A stretch of DNA of 64,000 nt from Rufibacter sediminis (GTDB lineage: Bacteria; Bacteroidota; Bacteroidia; Cytophagales; Hymenobacteraceae): contig NZ_JACOAF010000058.1 of assembly GCF_014269285.1 (NCBI RefSeq), forward strand, positions 67,269 through 131,268, written 5' to 3'. Position numbers and translations under genes: made by a program. The notes below the pieces were generated by a model. It made no database searches. It was given only the letters and a program-made list of their open reading frames with translations, and was not told the DNA's origin. How positions within the stretch are numbered: position 1 is the first letter of the stretch; every line of letters starts with the position of its first letter. This document shows positions 17,941 through 27,104 of the stretch, in pieces.

Positions 17941-18336
17941 ATGAATATCCAGGAACTGAATAAAGCGCTGGTCACTATAATCCAGAAGAAGCAGGAGCTA
18001 AGCAAACTCTCGTACAACGACAACCGCTACGACGATGTGGAGGAGGAGCTGCACGATTTGGAAGATGAGTTCAACGATAATTTCGGGGAGTACCTGGAAG
18101 ACGTACTAGGCGATGTGCACATGAAGATCTGCCCGGACACCGATGTCCTGCTCCCCACCGCCTACCTACCCGAAACCCTGAACGCTGATGAGCTGAACGG
18201 CAAGCAAGGCGTATGGGTAGAAGCCGATGCGTACCCCAACAAGGAAGCGCGCCTGGTATTGGTGCCCAGCCCTACCCGCCTGATTCTAAGCGTAGGCAAA
18301 AACGTGCGCGAAGAAGTGTGGAACGCTGATATTTAG
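17941..18336 (+). CDS. Conserved-looking acidic hypothetical protein
   Basis: A 131-residue soluble acidic protein. Residues 1-60 look like a helical hairpin (MNIQELNKALVTIIQKK, then an Asp/Glu-rich stretch 'YDDVEEELHDLEDEFND'); residues 75-131 look like a small beta domain ('VLLPTAYLP', 'ARLVLVPSPTRLILSVGK'). I recall similar one-gene proteins in Cytophagales but know no function. A candidate promoter precedes it and a clear terminator follows at 18379-18399. Confidence 0.7.
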   Translation: MNIQELNKALVTIIQKKQELSKLSYNDNRYDDVEEELHDLEDEFNDNFGEYLEDVLGDVHMKICPDTDVLLPTAYLPETLNADELNGKQGVWVEADAYPNKEARLVLVPSPTRLILSVGKNVREEVWNADI

Positions 18337-18378
18337 TCTGCCTTTAGTCTTTAAGGGAAAATCTGCGAATAGAAATAC

Positions 18379-18399
18379 GGCTCCTGCTTAGCAGGAGCC
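18379..18399 (+). terminator. Terminator of the 131-aa gene
   Basis: A perfect 9-bp GC-rich stem (GGCTCCTGC / GCAGGAGCC) with a 3-nt loop, followed by TTTTCTGTTTT: a classical intrinsic terminator. Confidence 0.88.
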
Positions 18400-18403
18400 T
18401 TTT

Positions 18404-18440
18404 CTGTTTTGGGGCTGTTTTTCTGAAAATATGCTGGAAA
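18404..18440. repeat. Dispersed palindromic element, copy 8
   Basis: CTGTTTTGGGGCTGTTTTTC / GAAAATATGCTGGAAATG; the right arm is degenerate. It lies between the two terminators of a convergent gene pair. Confidence 0.6.
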
Positions 18441-18455
18441 TGAAGTTTTCTCCCC

Positions 18456-18505
18456 TATAAAGCAAGAGCGCCGGACCTCAGAAGATCCGGCGCTCTTGCT
18501 TTATA
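18456..18505 (-). terminator. Long perfect terminator of trpS
   Basis: A perfect 20-bp stem (arms 18456-18475 and 18486-18505) with a 10-nt loop, 29 nt past the trpS stop codon. Confidence 0.83.
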
Positions 18506-18534
18506 AGAACTGACTATTTCTAATAGTTAACAGC

Positions 18535-19509
18535 TTAAAATCCCAACTTCTCCCGAACCCGCTTGAGTACCGGACCGCCAATGGCGCGGGCTTTGGCGGC
18601 ACCTTCGGCTAGTTTGGAGTCTACTTCGGCCAGGTTGCTCATGTAGTAGTTGAAGCGTTCGCGGGGCTCGGCGTATTTGGTGATGATGAGGTCATAGAGT
18701 GCCTGTTTGGCGTGGCCGTAGCCGTAGCCACCCGCCAGGTAGTTCTGGCGCATGGTTTCCGTCTGCTCCTCAGAAGCCACCAGCGAGTAAAGCCGGAAGG
18801 TGTTGTCCGTAGCCGGGTCTTTGGGATCTTCCAGGGCCTTGCTGTCAGACACGATGCTCATGATGCGTTTGCGCAGTTCTTTGTCGGGCAGGAAGATGTC
18901 AATGGTGTTGCCGTAAGATTTGCTCATCTTCTCGCCGTCAATGCCGGGCACCGTCATCACGTTTTCGTCTACCTTCGCCTCGGGCAGCACAAAGGTCTCG
19001 CCGTAAATATGATTAAAGGAGCTGGCCACATCGCGGGTGATCTCCAGGTGCTGGACCTGGTCTTTCCCTACCGGCACAAACTCAGCATCGTAGAGCAGAA
19101 TGTCTGCGGCCATGAGAATAGGGTAGGTGAACAGACCGGCGTTCACATCAGACAAGCCACGGCGCGCCGATTTGTCTTTGAAGGAATGCGCGTTGGCCAG
19201 CATGGGATACGGCGCGAAGCAGCTCAGATACCAGGTCAGTTCCGTTACCTCGGGCACGTCTGACTGGCGGTAGAAAATGTTGGCCTCGGTGTCAAACCCA
19301 AAGGCAAGCCAGGCGGCGGCCACGGCGTAGGTATTCATCCGGCGCTCCTGCGCATCCCGGATGGAAGTGAGGGAATGTAAGTCGGCGATGAAATAGAGCG
19401 AGTCGTTTCCAGATTTCCTGGAAAGCTCTATTGCGGGGAGAATGGCTCCCAGCAGGTTACCCAGGTGTGGGCGGCCCGTGCTTTGGATGCCGGTAAGAAT
19501 TCGTGCCAT
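18535..19509 (-). CDS. trpS: Tryptophan--tRNA ligase
   Basis: A class Ic aminoacyl-tRNA synthetase of 324 residues from the ATG at 19507-19509 (MARILTGIQSTG). An upstream in-frame ATG would add 34 residues with no family resemblance, and this start puts the ATP-binding motif at its usual place. Signature motifs are the HIGH-like 'GRPHLGN' near residue 13 and 'GEKMSKSYGN' for KMSKS. The 'RQSDVPEVTELTWYLSCF' and 'HSFKDK' blocks are typical of bacterial TrpS. It is the last gene of a possible queT-hydrolase-trpS transcript. Confidence 0.96.
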   Translation of the reverse strand: MARILTGIQSTGRPHLGNLLGAILPAIELSRKSGNDSLYFIADLHSLTSIRDAQERRMNTYAVAAAWLAFGFDTEANIFYRQSDVPEVTELTWYLSCFAPYPMLANAHSFKDKSARRGLSDVNAGLFTYPILMAADILLYDAEFVPVGKDQVQHLEITRDVASSFNHIYGETFVLPEAKVDENVMTVPGIDGEKMSKSYGNTIDIFLPDKELRKRIMSIVSDSKALEDPKDPATDNTFRLYSLVASEEQTETMRQNYLAGGYGYGHAKQALYDLIITKYAEPRERFNYYMSNLAEVDSKLAEGAAKARAIGGPVLKRVREKLGF

Positions 19510-19565
19510 GTTGTACAGAATATTTGTACAAAGAAAGCGATTGGCGGGCAAACGGGAAAGATTTT

Positions 19566-19604
19566 CTGTTTCAGCCCTGTTTTTCGGAAAACGGCCCCAA
19601 AGCA
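19566..19604. repeat. Dispersed palindromic element, copy 9, encoding a protein C-terminus
   Basis: CTGTTTCAGCCCTGTTTTTC, then GGAAAACGGCCCCAAAGCAG. The stop codon and last ten or so codons of the hydrolase gene at 19571-20293 lie inside this copy, so the protein tail '(S)ALGPFSEKQG' is element-derived. Confidence 0.75.
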
Positions 19605-20293
19605 GATTCACTCAGATAATGGTTGATGAGGGCGCTCACCTCGGCCGCCCGACTCATGACCATCAGGTGTTCCCCGCCTTTCAGGAGGTGGATATGAGAG
19701 TAGTTAGGTACCGGCAGAATCTTGTCCCGGTCGCCGTGAATCACCACTGCCTTTACGGGAGGTGCCTGGTGACGCCATTGCAGGATCTGGTTCAATGACC
19801 AGCGCAGGAAAGGAACATCGGTCTCCTCTAGAATGGATTTCAGGATATGTTTCTCCTGCCTGGAATGTGCCCCGAATGCCCAATACGCCGGAACGACCCA
19901 CTTCTTAAACATGCCTAGCGGAAGCCATTTCTGCAGTTGCAATGCGCCGGCTAACCTATAATGAAGAGGCAGTTCGCGGGTATTGGTCAGGCTGGACAAA
20001 AGAATCAATCGGTTGACGGGCATTTGTTTGGCCATCTCCTGCACCATCATTCCCCCAAAACTCAGACCCAGCAACACGGGCGGCTCCTGGCCGGGTTCTA
20101 TCTGGCGGATGAGTTTAGCCGCATACGAAGCCATCGTATCCTCCGGGTCGGGTGTAATCCAGTGAATCACCCGGGGCTGGGGATGTTCTAACGTAAGGAA
20201 CTGAAACAAGCGCTCATCCGCACAGAGGCCGCTCAGCAGGTACAGGGGAGGTGGGGACACAGGAGGCACAATTGTCTGGGCTAACGAATTCAA
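19571..20293 (-). CDS. Alpha/beta hydrolase
   Basis: A 240-residue alpha/beta hydrolase. The core starts at 'LYLLSGLCADERLF' (17-30, oxyanion region), the nucleophile elbow is 'LGLSFGGMM' with Ser78, the acid is in 'VIHGDRDKILP' and the His is in 'LKGGEHLMVM'. The start is a TTG at 20291-20293 that overlaps the stop of the upstream gene (TTGA), a translational-coupling layout; no ATG lies early enough to keep the core whole. The substrate is unknown. The C-terminal residues come from a palindromic repeat copy (19566-19604). Confidence 0.8.
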   Translation of the reverse strand: MNSLAQTIVPPVSPPPLYLLSGLCADERLFQFLTLEHPQPRVIHWITPDPEDTMASYAAKLIRQIEPGQEPPVLLGLSFGGMMVQEMAKQMPVNRLILLSSLTNTRELPLHYRLAGALQLQKWLPLGMFKKWVVPAYWAFGAHSRQEKHILKSILEETDVPFLRWSLNQILQWRHQAPPVKAVVIHGDRDKILPVPNYSHIHLLKGGEHLMVMSRAAEVSALINHYLSESALGPFSEKQG

Positions 20294-21084
20294 TCTTTGG
20301 CGATAAAGGTATCAAAGGGCACCTCCCGGTCACTTGCCAGATAGCGGTCAATGATGGAGTGTGACACGTATAGGAGGGGAGTGAGCACCACCGCCACCGT
20401 GAATTTGTACAGGTAGTTGATGACCGAAACGGAGAGCACCGTTTTAAGATCCCAATCCCCGAAGAGGTAAAAGGCGATGTAGAGCACCACCACCGTATCC
20501 ACCAACTGTGAGACCAGGGTAGAGCCGGTGGCCCGGAGCCAGATTTTGCGGCTCCCGGTCAGGTGCTTCAGCCAATGGAACACGTGGGCATCCAGCAGCT
20601 GCCCCACCAGAAACGCCACCAAAGAACCCACAATAATGCCCAATCCCTGCCGGAACACCTTGTTAAAGGCATAATTCATGTCAAAGCTGGTGCCGTTGGG
20701 GCCTTGGCTGTTGATGTCTTGCCAGAACTGCGCCGGAGGCAGGGCCGTGGCCACCACGATGACCAGAAAAGCATACGCAATCAGGGCGGCCGTTAAAAAG
20801 CTAATCCGTTTCACGCTCTCCTTCCCGAAGTACTCGTTGATAATATCGGTGGTGATGAAAACCACCGGCCAGATGATCACGCCCGCCGTCAGGTTGAAGT
20901 CCAGTTTCGTGCCCATTACCGGAATCTGAGCCCCGGAAAGACCAAACACTCCCTCACCCGAGAAAATCTTCACCCCGATCAACTCCGCCAGCAGCGCGTT
21001 TGTGAGGAAAATACCGCAGAGCACCATGAAAAGCTGCCGTTTCTTGTAGCCCATGCCTGATGTAAAAGAAGAAGGATGCTGCAT
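20290..21084 (-). CDS. Queuosine precursor transporter (VUT/YhhQ family)
   Basis: A 264-residue inner-membrane protein with about six hydrophobic helices. Family marks are 'LIGVKIFSG' near residue 34, 'WPVVFITTDIINEYFG' (the conserved TDIINE motif) and 'IVGSLVAFLVGQLLDAHVFHWLK'. The family takes up queuosine precursors such as preQ0 or preQ1 for tRNA modification; which one is not readable. The chosen start is the ATG at 21082-21084 (MQHPSSF); the longer frame adds 21 residues without family resemblance. It is translationally coupled to the hydrolase gene. Confidence 0.9.
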   Translation of the reverse strand: MQHPSSFTSGMGYKKRQLFMVLCGIFLTNALLAELIGVKIFSGEGVFGLSGAQIPVMGTKLDFNLTAGVIIWPVVFITTDIINEYFGKESVKRISFLTAALIAYAFLVIVVATALPPAQFWQDINSQGPNGTSFDMNYAFNKVFRQGLGIIVGSLVAFLVGQLLDAHVFHWLKHLTGSRKIWLRATGSTLVSQLVDTVVVLYIAFYLFGDWDLKTVLSVSVINYLYKFTVAVVLTPLLYVSHSIIDRYLASDREVPFDTFIAKD

Positions 21085-21170
21085 TGCTTGGGAAGACAAA
21101 AGAGGATGTAGATAGAAGCAACTGTAAAGATGGAAGAAAGCGCTCAATAAGCAAGATTTGTCTGAGCCGG

Positions 21171-21209
21171 GGTTTTAAGGCTGATTTCTTGAAAAGGCCT
21201 TTAAAATGG
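21171..21209. repeat. Dispersed palindromic element, copy 10
   Basis: GGTTTTAAGGCTGATTTC / TTGAAAAGGCCTTTAAAATGG, in the gap upstream of the queuosine transporter gene. Confidence 0.6.
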
Positions 21210-21790
21210 ACAAGTCAGTTAGGATGTAAACGTAAGGGGATACGACAAGACAAAACTATGGGAACGCTATGAATGGCAGGTGTAAACACCCCTCTAACTC
21301 CCCTGAAGGGGAGAATCTTATCTGGAATGCGTGGAAGACGCAAGGTATTGCGTCTCTACAAAGAAGATATTCCAAGCATAAAATAAATTTCAAGGGTTTT
21401 AAAACCTGCGAGGTCTAAGGCGTTCATTCCTACGCATTGCTGCATACCAATCTACGCATTGCCTTTTCCAGCCTTTCGGGTGAGCGCCTTTGTTTTAGAC
21501 CTGGTGCCGCGCATGCGGCAGGCCTACTGGCCAAGGCTAAAACAAAGGCGCTCACCCGGAAGGCGGGGCCTCGCGGCCGTGAGCGCACGGAGGGAACCAT
21601 ACAACAACCAAGCTCACAAACACACGCCAACGGCGGTCCTTCGCTAGCGCAAACGGATTATGTGCACCGCAAAGAAACAGTTATCCGCCTAACAAGGCAG
21701 AACAGGCATCATCACTACATTTCCGTTTCAGGGCCAAAAAACTCAAAACGCATCAAAAACAGAAAATGAAAGAATGGGATGAAAGGTCTA
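21210..21790. other. Repeat-rich intergenic region
   Basis: No credible gene. The region holds a short inverted repeat of the 'CTCCCCTGAAGGGGAG' type near 21297-21312 and a large foldback at 21471-21564. The short open frames across it on both strands are products of these palindromes. Confidence 0.6.
21471..21564. repeat. Large inverted repeat (28-bp arms)
   Basis: Arms 21471-21498 and 21537-21564 pair over 28 bp with a single mismatch; the 38-nt centre holds two smaller foldbacks (around TGCCGC / GCGGCA and GGCCTACTGGCC). It looks like a repetitive extragenic or MITE-like element; I see no target duplication. Confidence 0.7.
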
Positions 21791-22708
21791 CTATTCTAAC
21801 ACACTAATGGTCTTCCCCTCAGTGGCCAACGCCGTGTTGGGGAAAATGGATTGGGCTTCTTCCAGCAGAGGCGTGAGGTCTTTGTAGCGCGCCGAGAAGT
21901 GCCCGATGAGCAATCGCCGGACCTGGGCTTTCTGCGCTAGGGTGGCGGCTTGAGCGGCGGTACTATGAAAGGTGTGGGTGGCGCGCTGCTCCAGATCACT
22001 CAGAAAAGTGGACTCATGGTAGAGCAGGTCTACTCCCTTCACGTAAGGCAGAATGTCTTCTTTGTACTTGGTGTCTGAACAGTAGGCGTAGCTGCGGCTG
22101 CGTTTGGGCTCGGTGGTCACGTCCTGGTTGCGCACCAGAATCTCGCCCTGCTCGTTGCGGATGTCCTCGCCCCATTTAAGCCGTACCAGCTGCGGAGGCG
22201 TCAGGAACTCCGGGAGTTTTCCTTTGAGTAAGTGACGGGGTTTGGGTCTTTCCCTGAAAAGAAAGCCGCAGCAAGGTACCCGGTGCTGCATGGGCAGCGA
22301 GTGCACCGTCATGTGCTTGTCCTCAAAGATTTTTTTGTGAACGGTGGTGTCCACTTCCACAAAGTTGATGGGGTAGGGAAGTTGGGTTCCGCCGTACTTG
22401 AATTGGAGGGTGATGATCTCGGCCAGACCTTTGGGGCCGAAGAGGTTGAGGTGACCGGTGCGCTGCTGCAGGTGCATGGTAGAAAGCAGGCCTGCCAAGC
22501 CAAAGTAATGGTCACCGTGGAGGTGACTGATAAAGATGTTACAAATGCGCTGATGCTTTACTTTGTAACGCATCAGCTGCATTTGTGTACCTTCGCCGCA
22601 ATCAATCAGGTTGATCTGATTGCCCACTGTAAGCAGTTGGGCTGTATGATTTCGTTCAAAAGACGGGGTGGCAGAGGAGCTCCCAAGTATTTTCAGCTCA
22701 AAGTCCAA
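21791..22708 (-). CDS. rnz: Ribonuclease Z
   Basis: A 305-residue tRNA 3'-processing endonuclease of the metallo-beta-lactamase superfamily. Motifs: 'ILGSSSATPSF' at the N-terminus, zinc motif 'SHLHGDHYFGL', exosite-like 'FKYGGTQLPYPINF', 'YCSDTKY' and 'HESTFL', and the C-terminal 'IGHFSARY'. RNase Z cuts after the discriminator base of tRNA precursors, which fits this genome since the tRNA genes in the window do not encode CCA. It starts 19 nt past the STAS gene and is probably co-transcribed with it. Confidence 0.95.
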   Translation of the reverse strand: MDFELKILGSSSATPSFERNHTAQLLTVGNQINLIDCGEGTQMQLMRYKVKHQRICNIFISHLHGDHYFGLAGLLSTMHLQQRTGHLNLFGPKGLAEIITLQFKYGGTQLPYPINFVEVDTTVHKKIFEDKHMTVHSLPMQHRVPCCGFLFRERPKPRHLLKGKLPEFLTPPQLVRLKWGEDIRNEQGEILVRNQDVTTEPKRSRSYAYCSDTKYKEDILPYVKGVDLLYHESTFLSDLEQRATHTFHSTAAQAATLAQKAQVRRLLIGHFSARYKDLTPLLEEAQSIFPNTALATEGKTISVLE

Positions 22709-22727
22709 ACTGCAGCCCGCTAATGAT

Positions 22728-23105
22728 CTATTCTTCTTTTTTGGTTAGATCGCTCTCAATCTCGTGCAGAAAAACGCGGTCAATGCCTTCTTCTACGGTT
22801 GGCAGAATGTTCAGCACAGACTCCAGTTTAGAGATGGTGATCAGTTTGGTTACGTGTTCTTGCAAGCCGGTAAGAATAAGAACTCCCCCAGAAGAATTGC
22901 AAAGACGGTTCGCAATCAGGATAGAGGAAAGTCCGGAAGAATCGGTATATTTTACGTTGGTAAGATCCAGGATCAGGTTAGTAATACCTTCTGCATTCAA
23001 CTTCACAAACTCAGACTTCAAATCAGGCGCGATTGTCGTGTCCAGTTTTTTTTCATCTATGGTGATGATCGTGTAATTCTCTTTTTTATCAATTGTGTAC
23101 TTCAT
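22728..23105 (-). CDS. STAS-domain anti-sigma factor antagonist
   Basis: A 125-residue single STAS domain, from the ATG at 23103-23105 (MKYTIDKKENYT). The regulatory-phosphorylation motif 'YTDSSGLSSIL' has Ser56/Ser57 where SpoIIAA-like proteins are phosphorylated; 'LILDLTNVKY' precedes it. Such proteins bind anti-sigma kinases and release a sigma factor or another partner. No kinase or sigma gene is adjacent. The gene sits between purC and rnz on the same strand, an arrangement I believe recurs in Cytophagales. Confidence 0.88.
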   Translation of the reverse strand: MKYTIDKKENYTIITIDEKKLDTTIAPDLKSEFVKLNAEGITNLILDLTNVKYTDSSGLSSILIANRLCNSSGGVLILTGLQEHVTKLITISKLESVLNILPTVEEGIDRVFLHEIESDLTKKEE

Positions 23106-23173
23106 AAGTAACAGCAAAAAGGTTTAGAGTGCGAATCTACCAATTTTTGGCGGAATATCTTTAACAATGTAAT

Positions 23174-24109
23174 CTAAAAAATGTTTGCTGCAATGCTTTC
23201 CTGCAGCGTATGTGGTTGACTGGCATAATCTTGCGGAACAAACTTTTTGCCTAGCAACTGTTCGTATAATTCTATGTAACGCTGAGAGATCTCGGTTATT
23301 TTGGAATCCGTCATCTCCGGTACCTGCTGTCCTTCTTTTCCCTGGAAACCATTCTCAATGAGCCATTGACGTACAAACTCCTTTGAAAGTTGCCGTTGGG
23401 TTTCCCCGCTTTCCTGCCGCTCTTGATAACCCTCTGAGTAAAAGAATCTTGACGAATCAGGCGTATGGATTTCATCTATCACATAAATGATGCCATCTGC
23501 TTTCCCGAACTCATATTTTGTATCCACCAGAATCAAGCCACGCTCGGCGGCCAGCTCAGTGCCGCGTTTGAACAGTGCTCTGGTGTAGGCCTCCAACTGG
23601 ACATAATCCTCTTCGGCCACAATGCCTTGGCGCAGGATTTCCTCGCGGGAGATGTCTTCATCGTGACCTTCGGCGGCTTTGGTGGTAGGAGTGATGATGG
23701 GTTCCGGAAAAGGATCGTTCTCGCGCAGTCCCTCGGGCAAGGTTACCCCGCAGAGGGTACGTTTTCCGGCACTGTATTCGCGCCAGGCATGACCCGCCAG
23801 ATAGCCTCTGATTACCATCTCCACTTTGAACGTCTCGCACTGCCGGCCAATGGTCACGTTGGGAGCCGGTTGGCTCAGCACCCAGTTGGGCACCACGTTG
23901 GCGGTGGCTTCTAAGAAGGACGCGGCAATCTGGTTCAGGACTTGTCCTTTATAGGGAATGGCCCGCGGCAGCACCACGTCAAACGCCGAGATGCGGTCTG
24001 TGGCTACCAGGGCTAACTTGTCTTTGAAATAGTAAACGTCCCGAACCTTGCCCCGATAAAAACCGGTTTGTTCTGGAAAATGGAAATTGGTTTCTTTTAA
24101 GGCTTGCAT
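23174..24109 (-). CDS. purC: Phosphoribosylaminoimidazole-succinocarboxamide synthase
   Basis: A 311-residue SAICAR synthetase of purine biosynthesis (CAIR + Asp + ATP). Diagnostic blocks are 'GKVRDVYYF', '[27 protein letters not shown]', '[17 protein letters not shown]', '[11 protein letters not shown]' and '[12 protein letters not shown]'. The length is that of the longer bacterial/eukaryote-like PurC group. A well-matched promoter is seen at 24129-24158. The STAS and rnz genes follow at 68 nt and may be read from the same transcript. Confidence 0.96.
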   Translation of the reverse strand: MQALKETNFHFPEQTGFYRGKVRDVYYFKDKLALVATDRISAFDVVLPRAIPYKGQVLNQIAASFLEATANVVPNWVLSQPAPNVTIGRQCETFKVEMVIRGYLAGHAWREYSAGKRTLCGVTLPEGLRENDPFPEPIITPTTKAAEGHDEDISREEILRQGIVAEEDYVQLEAYTRALFKRGTELAAERGLILVDTKYEFGKADGIIYVIDEIHTPDSSRFFYSEGYQERQESGETQRQLSKEFVRQWLIENGFQGKEGQQVPEMTDSKITEISQRYIELYEQLLGKKFVPQDYASQPHTLQESIAANIF

Positions 24110-24128
24110 AGCAGATGACTAACAGCGG

Positions 24129-24158
24129 CAAAGTTAGGAAAGGATAGAGAAGAGGCAA
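24129..24158 (-). promoter_or_regulatory. Promoter of purC
   Basis: On the minus strand: TTG (24158-24156), 19-bp spacer, TAACTTTG (24136-24129). This is an exact match to the Bacteroidota -7 consensus TAnnTTTG, 20 bp before the purC start codon. Confidence 0.75.
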
Positions 24159-24252
24159 GATTATTTCAAATCAGGGTACTACCTTTCGCCGGACACCATT
24201 TACTAACAATTGTTTGTATTTGAAAATATTTCTCAAACTTTTTTGAAATTTA

Positions 24253-24283
24253 TTTGCGGATAAAGATTTCGTTGATAGATTTG
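24253..24283 (+). promoter_or_regulatory. Promoter of the SAM riboswitch / met operon
   Basis: TTTG at 24253-24256, 19-bp spacer, TAGATTTG at 24276-24283, a perfect Bacteroidota -33/-7 pair. Transcription should start near 24290, about 20 nt before the P1 helix of the riboswitch. Confidence 0.85.
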
Positions 24284-24309
24284 CAGCATCAAGTCAATTA
24301 TTCCGGTAG

Positions 24310-24428
24310 TTGATTTATAAAGAAGAGCGGAGAGACAGGCTCAATGAAGCTCTAGCAACCTACCAACCGTGTAAGGTGCTAATTCCTGATCCCAGGGGAC
24401 ATATTGCCACCTGGGGAATATAAATTGA
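24310..24428 (+). promoter_or_regulatory. SAM-I (S-box) riboswitch aptamer
   Basis: The conserved S-box core is readable in order: 'GAGCGGAGAGAC', 'GGCTCAATGAAGCTCT', 'GCAACC', then 'GGTGCTAATTCC' and a closing CCCAGG / CCTGGG helix. P1 can be drawn as TTGATTTATA (24310-24319) with TATAAATTGA (24419-24428), ten pairs including two G-T. SAM-I elements switch off methionine genes when S-adenosylmethionine is plentiful, which fits the metY-metX-hom operon downstream. No classical terminator follows the aptamer; instead a leader ORF starts 7 nt after P1, so the switch may act on leader translation. Confidence 0.92.
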
Positions 24429-24435
24429 TACGAAG

Positions 24436-24579
24436 ATGGAAAAACAATTCAACGCCACTTCTGACAATGCAGCGCCGCGCCTGACCATGGCGGCAAAAGG
24501 TACATCCTCTTTTTACCTCTCTTCCATTACGCGAATGTGCACAATTTCCATTCTGGAGATTTGTTGCTGTTGTCGCTAA
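24436..24579 (+). CDS. Cys-run leader peptide of the met operon
   Basis: A 47-codon ORF that starts 7 nt after the SAM riboswitch P1 helix and ends 127 nt before metY. It begins MEKQFNATSD and ends in '...RMCTISILEICCCCR' followed by TAA: five Cys among the last 13 residues, four of them consecutive (codons 43-46). Such a terminal run of one amino acid is the mark of attenuation leader peptides, where ribosome stalling senses the charged tRNA. Cysteine is metabolically close to homocysteine and methionine synthesis. Translation and function are inferred; no homologue was looked up. It could also be a small functional protein. Confidence 0.7.
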   Translation: MEKQFNATSDNAAPRLTMAAKGTSSFYLSSITRMCTISILEICCCCR

Positions 24580-26044
<1,465 letters not shown>

Positions 26045-26048
26045 GTTT

Positions 26049-27104
26049 ATGTTGAAAGGACGCGTATTTAGTTATAATGATGAATTTACGTTGGAGTCTG
26101 GGCAGTCACTGCCCGGCTTCCAGCTCTTCTATACCACCTGGGGCACCCTGAACGAAGACCGCAGTAATGTGGTCTGGGTATGCCACGCTTTTTCGGGCAA
26201 CGCTTTTGTGAAAGACTGGTGGGGCGACCTGTTTGGGGAAGGAAAAACCTTTGACCCCGCCAAACATTTCATTGTCTGCGCCAACTCACTGGGAAGCTGC
26301 TACGGCTCTACCGGACCTTTGAGCCTGAACCCGGACACGGGCAAGCCTTACTACCATGCTTTCCCTCTTATCACTAACCGCGATGTGGTGCGGTCATTTG
26401 ATGCGCTGCGGGAACATCTGGAGATAGAGCAGATCAACGTCTTGATTGGCGGTTCTATTGGTGGGCAGCAGGCCCTGGAGTGGGCTGTAGAATTCCCCGA
26501 TGTCACCAGACGATTAATTCTGGTAGCCTCTAATGCCCGGCAAACACCATGGGCCGTGGCGTTGAACGAGAGCCAGCGCATGGCCATTGAGCAGGACGTG
26601 ACCTGGCAACTAGCCACCGACGATGCCGGCTTGCAGGGAATGAAAACGGCCCGGTCCATTGCGCTGTTGTCTTACCGGAACTACAATGCCTACAATCGGT
26701 CCCAGAAAGAGACTTCTGCGGCGTTGAAGCGGGTGTATAGAGCGGCTAGCTACCAGCAGTACCAGGGTGAGAAGCTGGCCAAGCGGTTCAATGCGTTTTC
26801 GTACTGGTATCTCACCAAAATGATGGACAGCCATCATGTGGGCCGGGACCGCGAGAACCTGGAACTAGCCTTGCGTCAGGTCCAGGCCGAGACTTTAGTT
26901 ATAGGAGTAGATACCGATCAGTTGTTCCCCTTGAACGAGCAGCGGTTTCTGGCCCGGCATCTACCCAATGCCACCTTTCAAGTGATTCAATCGGAGGCCG
27001 GACACGACGGCTTCTTACTGGAAACGGACCAATTGAGCCGCTTCCTGGATACTTTTTTACAGAATAAACAACAGAGAAAAACATGGATTCCCACCGTCTT
27101 CTAA
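26049..27104 (+). CDS. metX: Homoserine O-acetyltransferase
   Basis: A 351-residue alpha/beta-hydrolase-fold acyltransferase that makes O-acetylhomoserine, the MetY substrate. Nucleophile Ser136 lies in 'LIGGSIGGQQALEW'; 'CHAFSGNAFVKDWWGD' and 'CANSLGSCYGSTGP' are MetX signatures; the acid and His are in 'IGVDTDQLFP' and 'SEAGHDGFL'. Acetyl- rather than succinyl-specificity is assumed from the MetX family. It starts 4 nt past metY and overlaps hom by 22 nt, so the three are one operon. Confidence 0.94.
   Translation: MLKGRVFSYNDEFTLESGQSLPGFQLFYTTWGTLNEDRSNVVWVCHAFSGNAFVKDWWGDLFGEGKTFDPAKHFIVCANSLGSCYGSTGPLSLNPDTGKPYYHAFPLITNRDVVRSFDALREHLEIEQINVLIGGSIGGQQALEWAVEFPDVTRRLILVASNARQTPWAVALNESQRMAIEQDVTWQLATDDAGLQGMKTARSIALLSYRNYNAYNRSQKETSAALKRVYRAASYQQYQGEKLAKRFNAFSYWYLTKMMDSHHVGRDRENLELALRQVQAETLVIGVDTDQLFPLNEQRFLARHLPNATFQVIQSEAGHDGFLLETDQLSRFLDTFLQNKQQRKTWIPTVF

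Noticed and set aside
21437-21769. 110-aa plus-strand frame over the large foldback
   Set aside because: It spans the inverted repeat and has no promoter, domain or codon pattern to support it.
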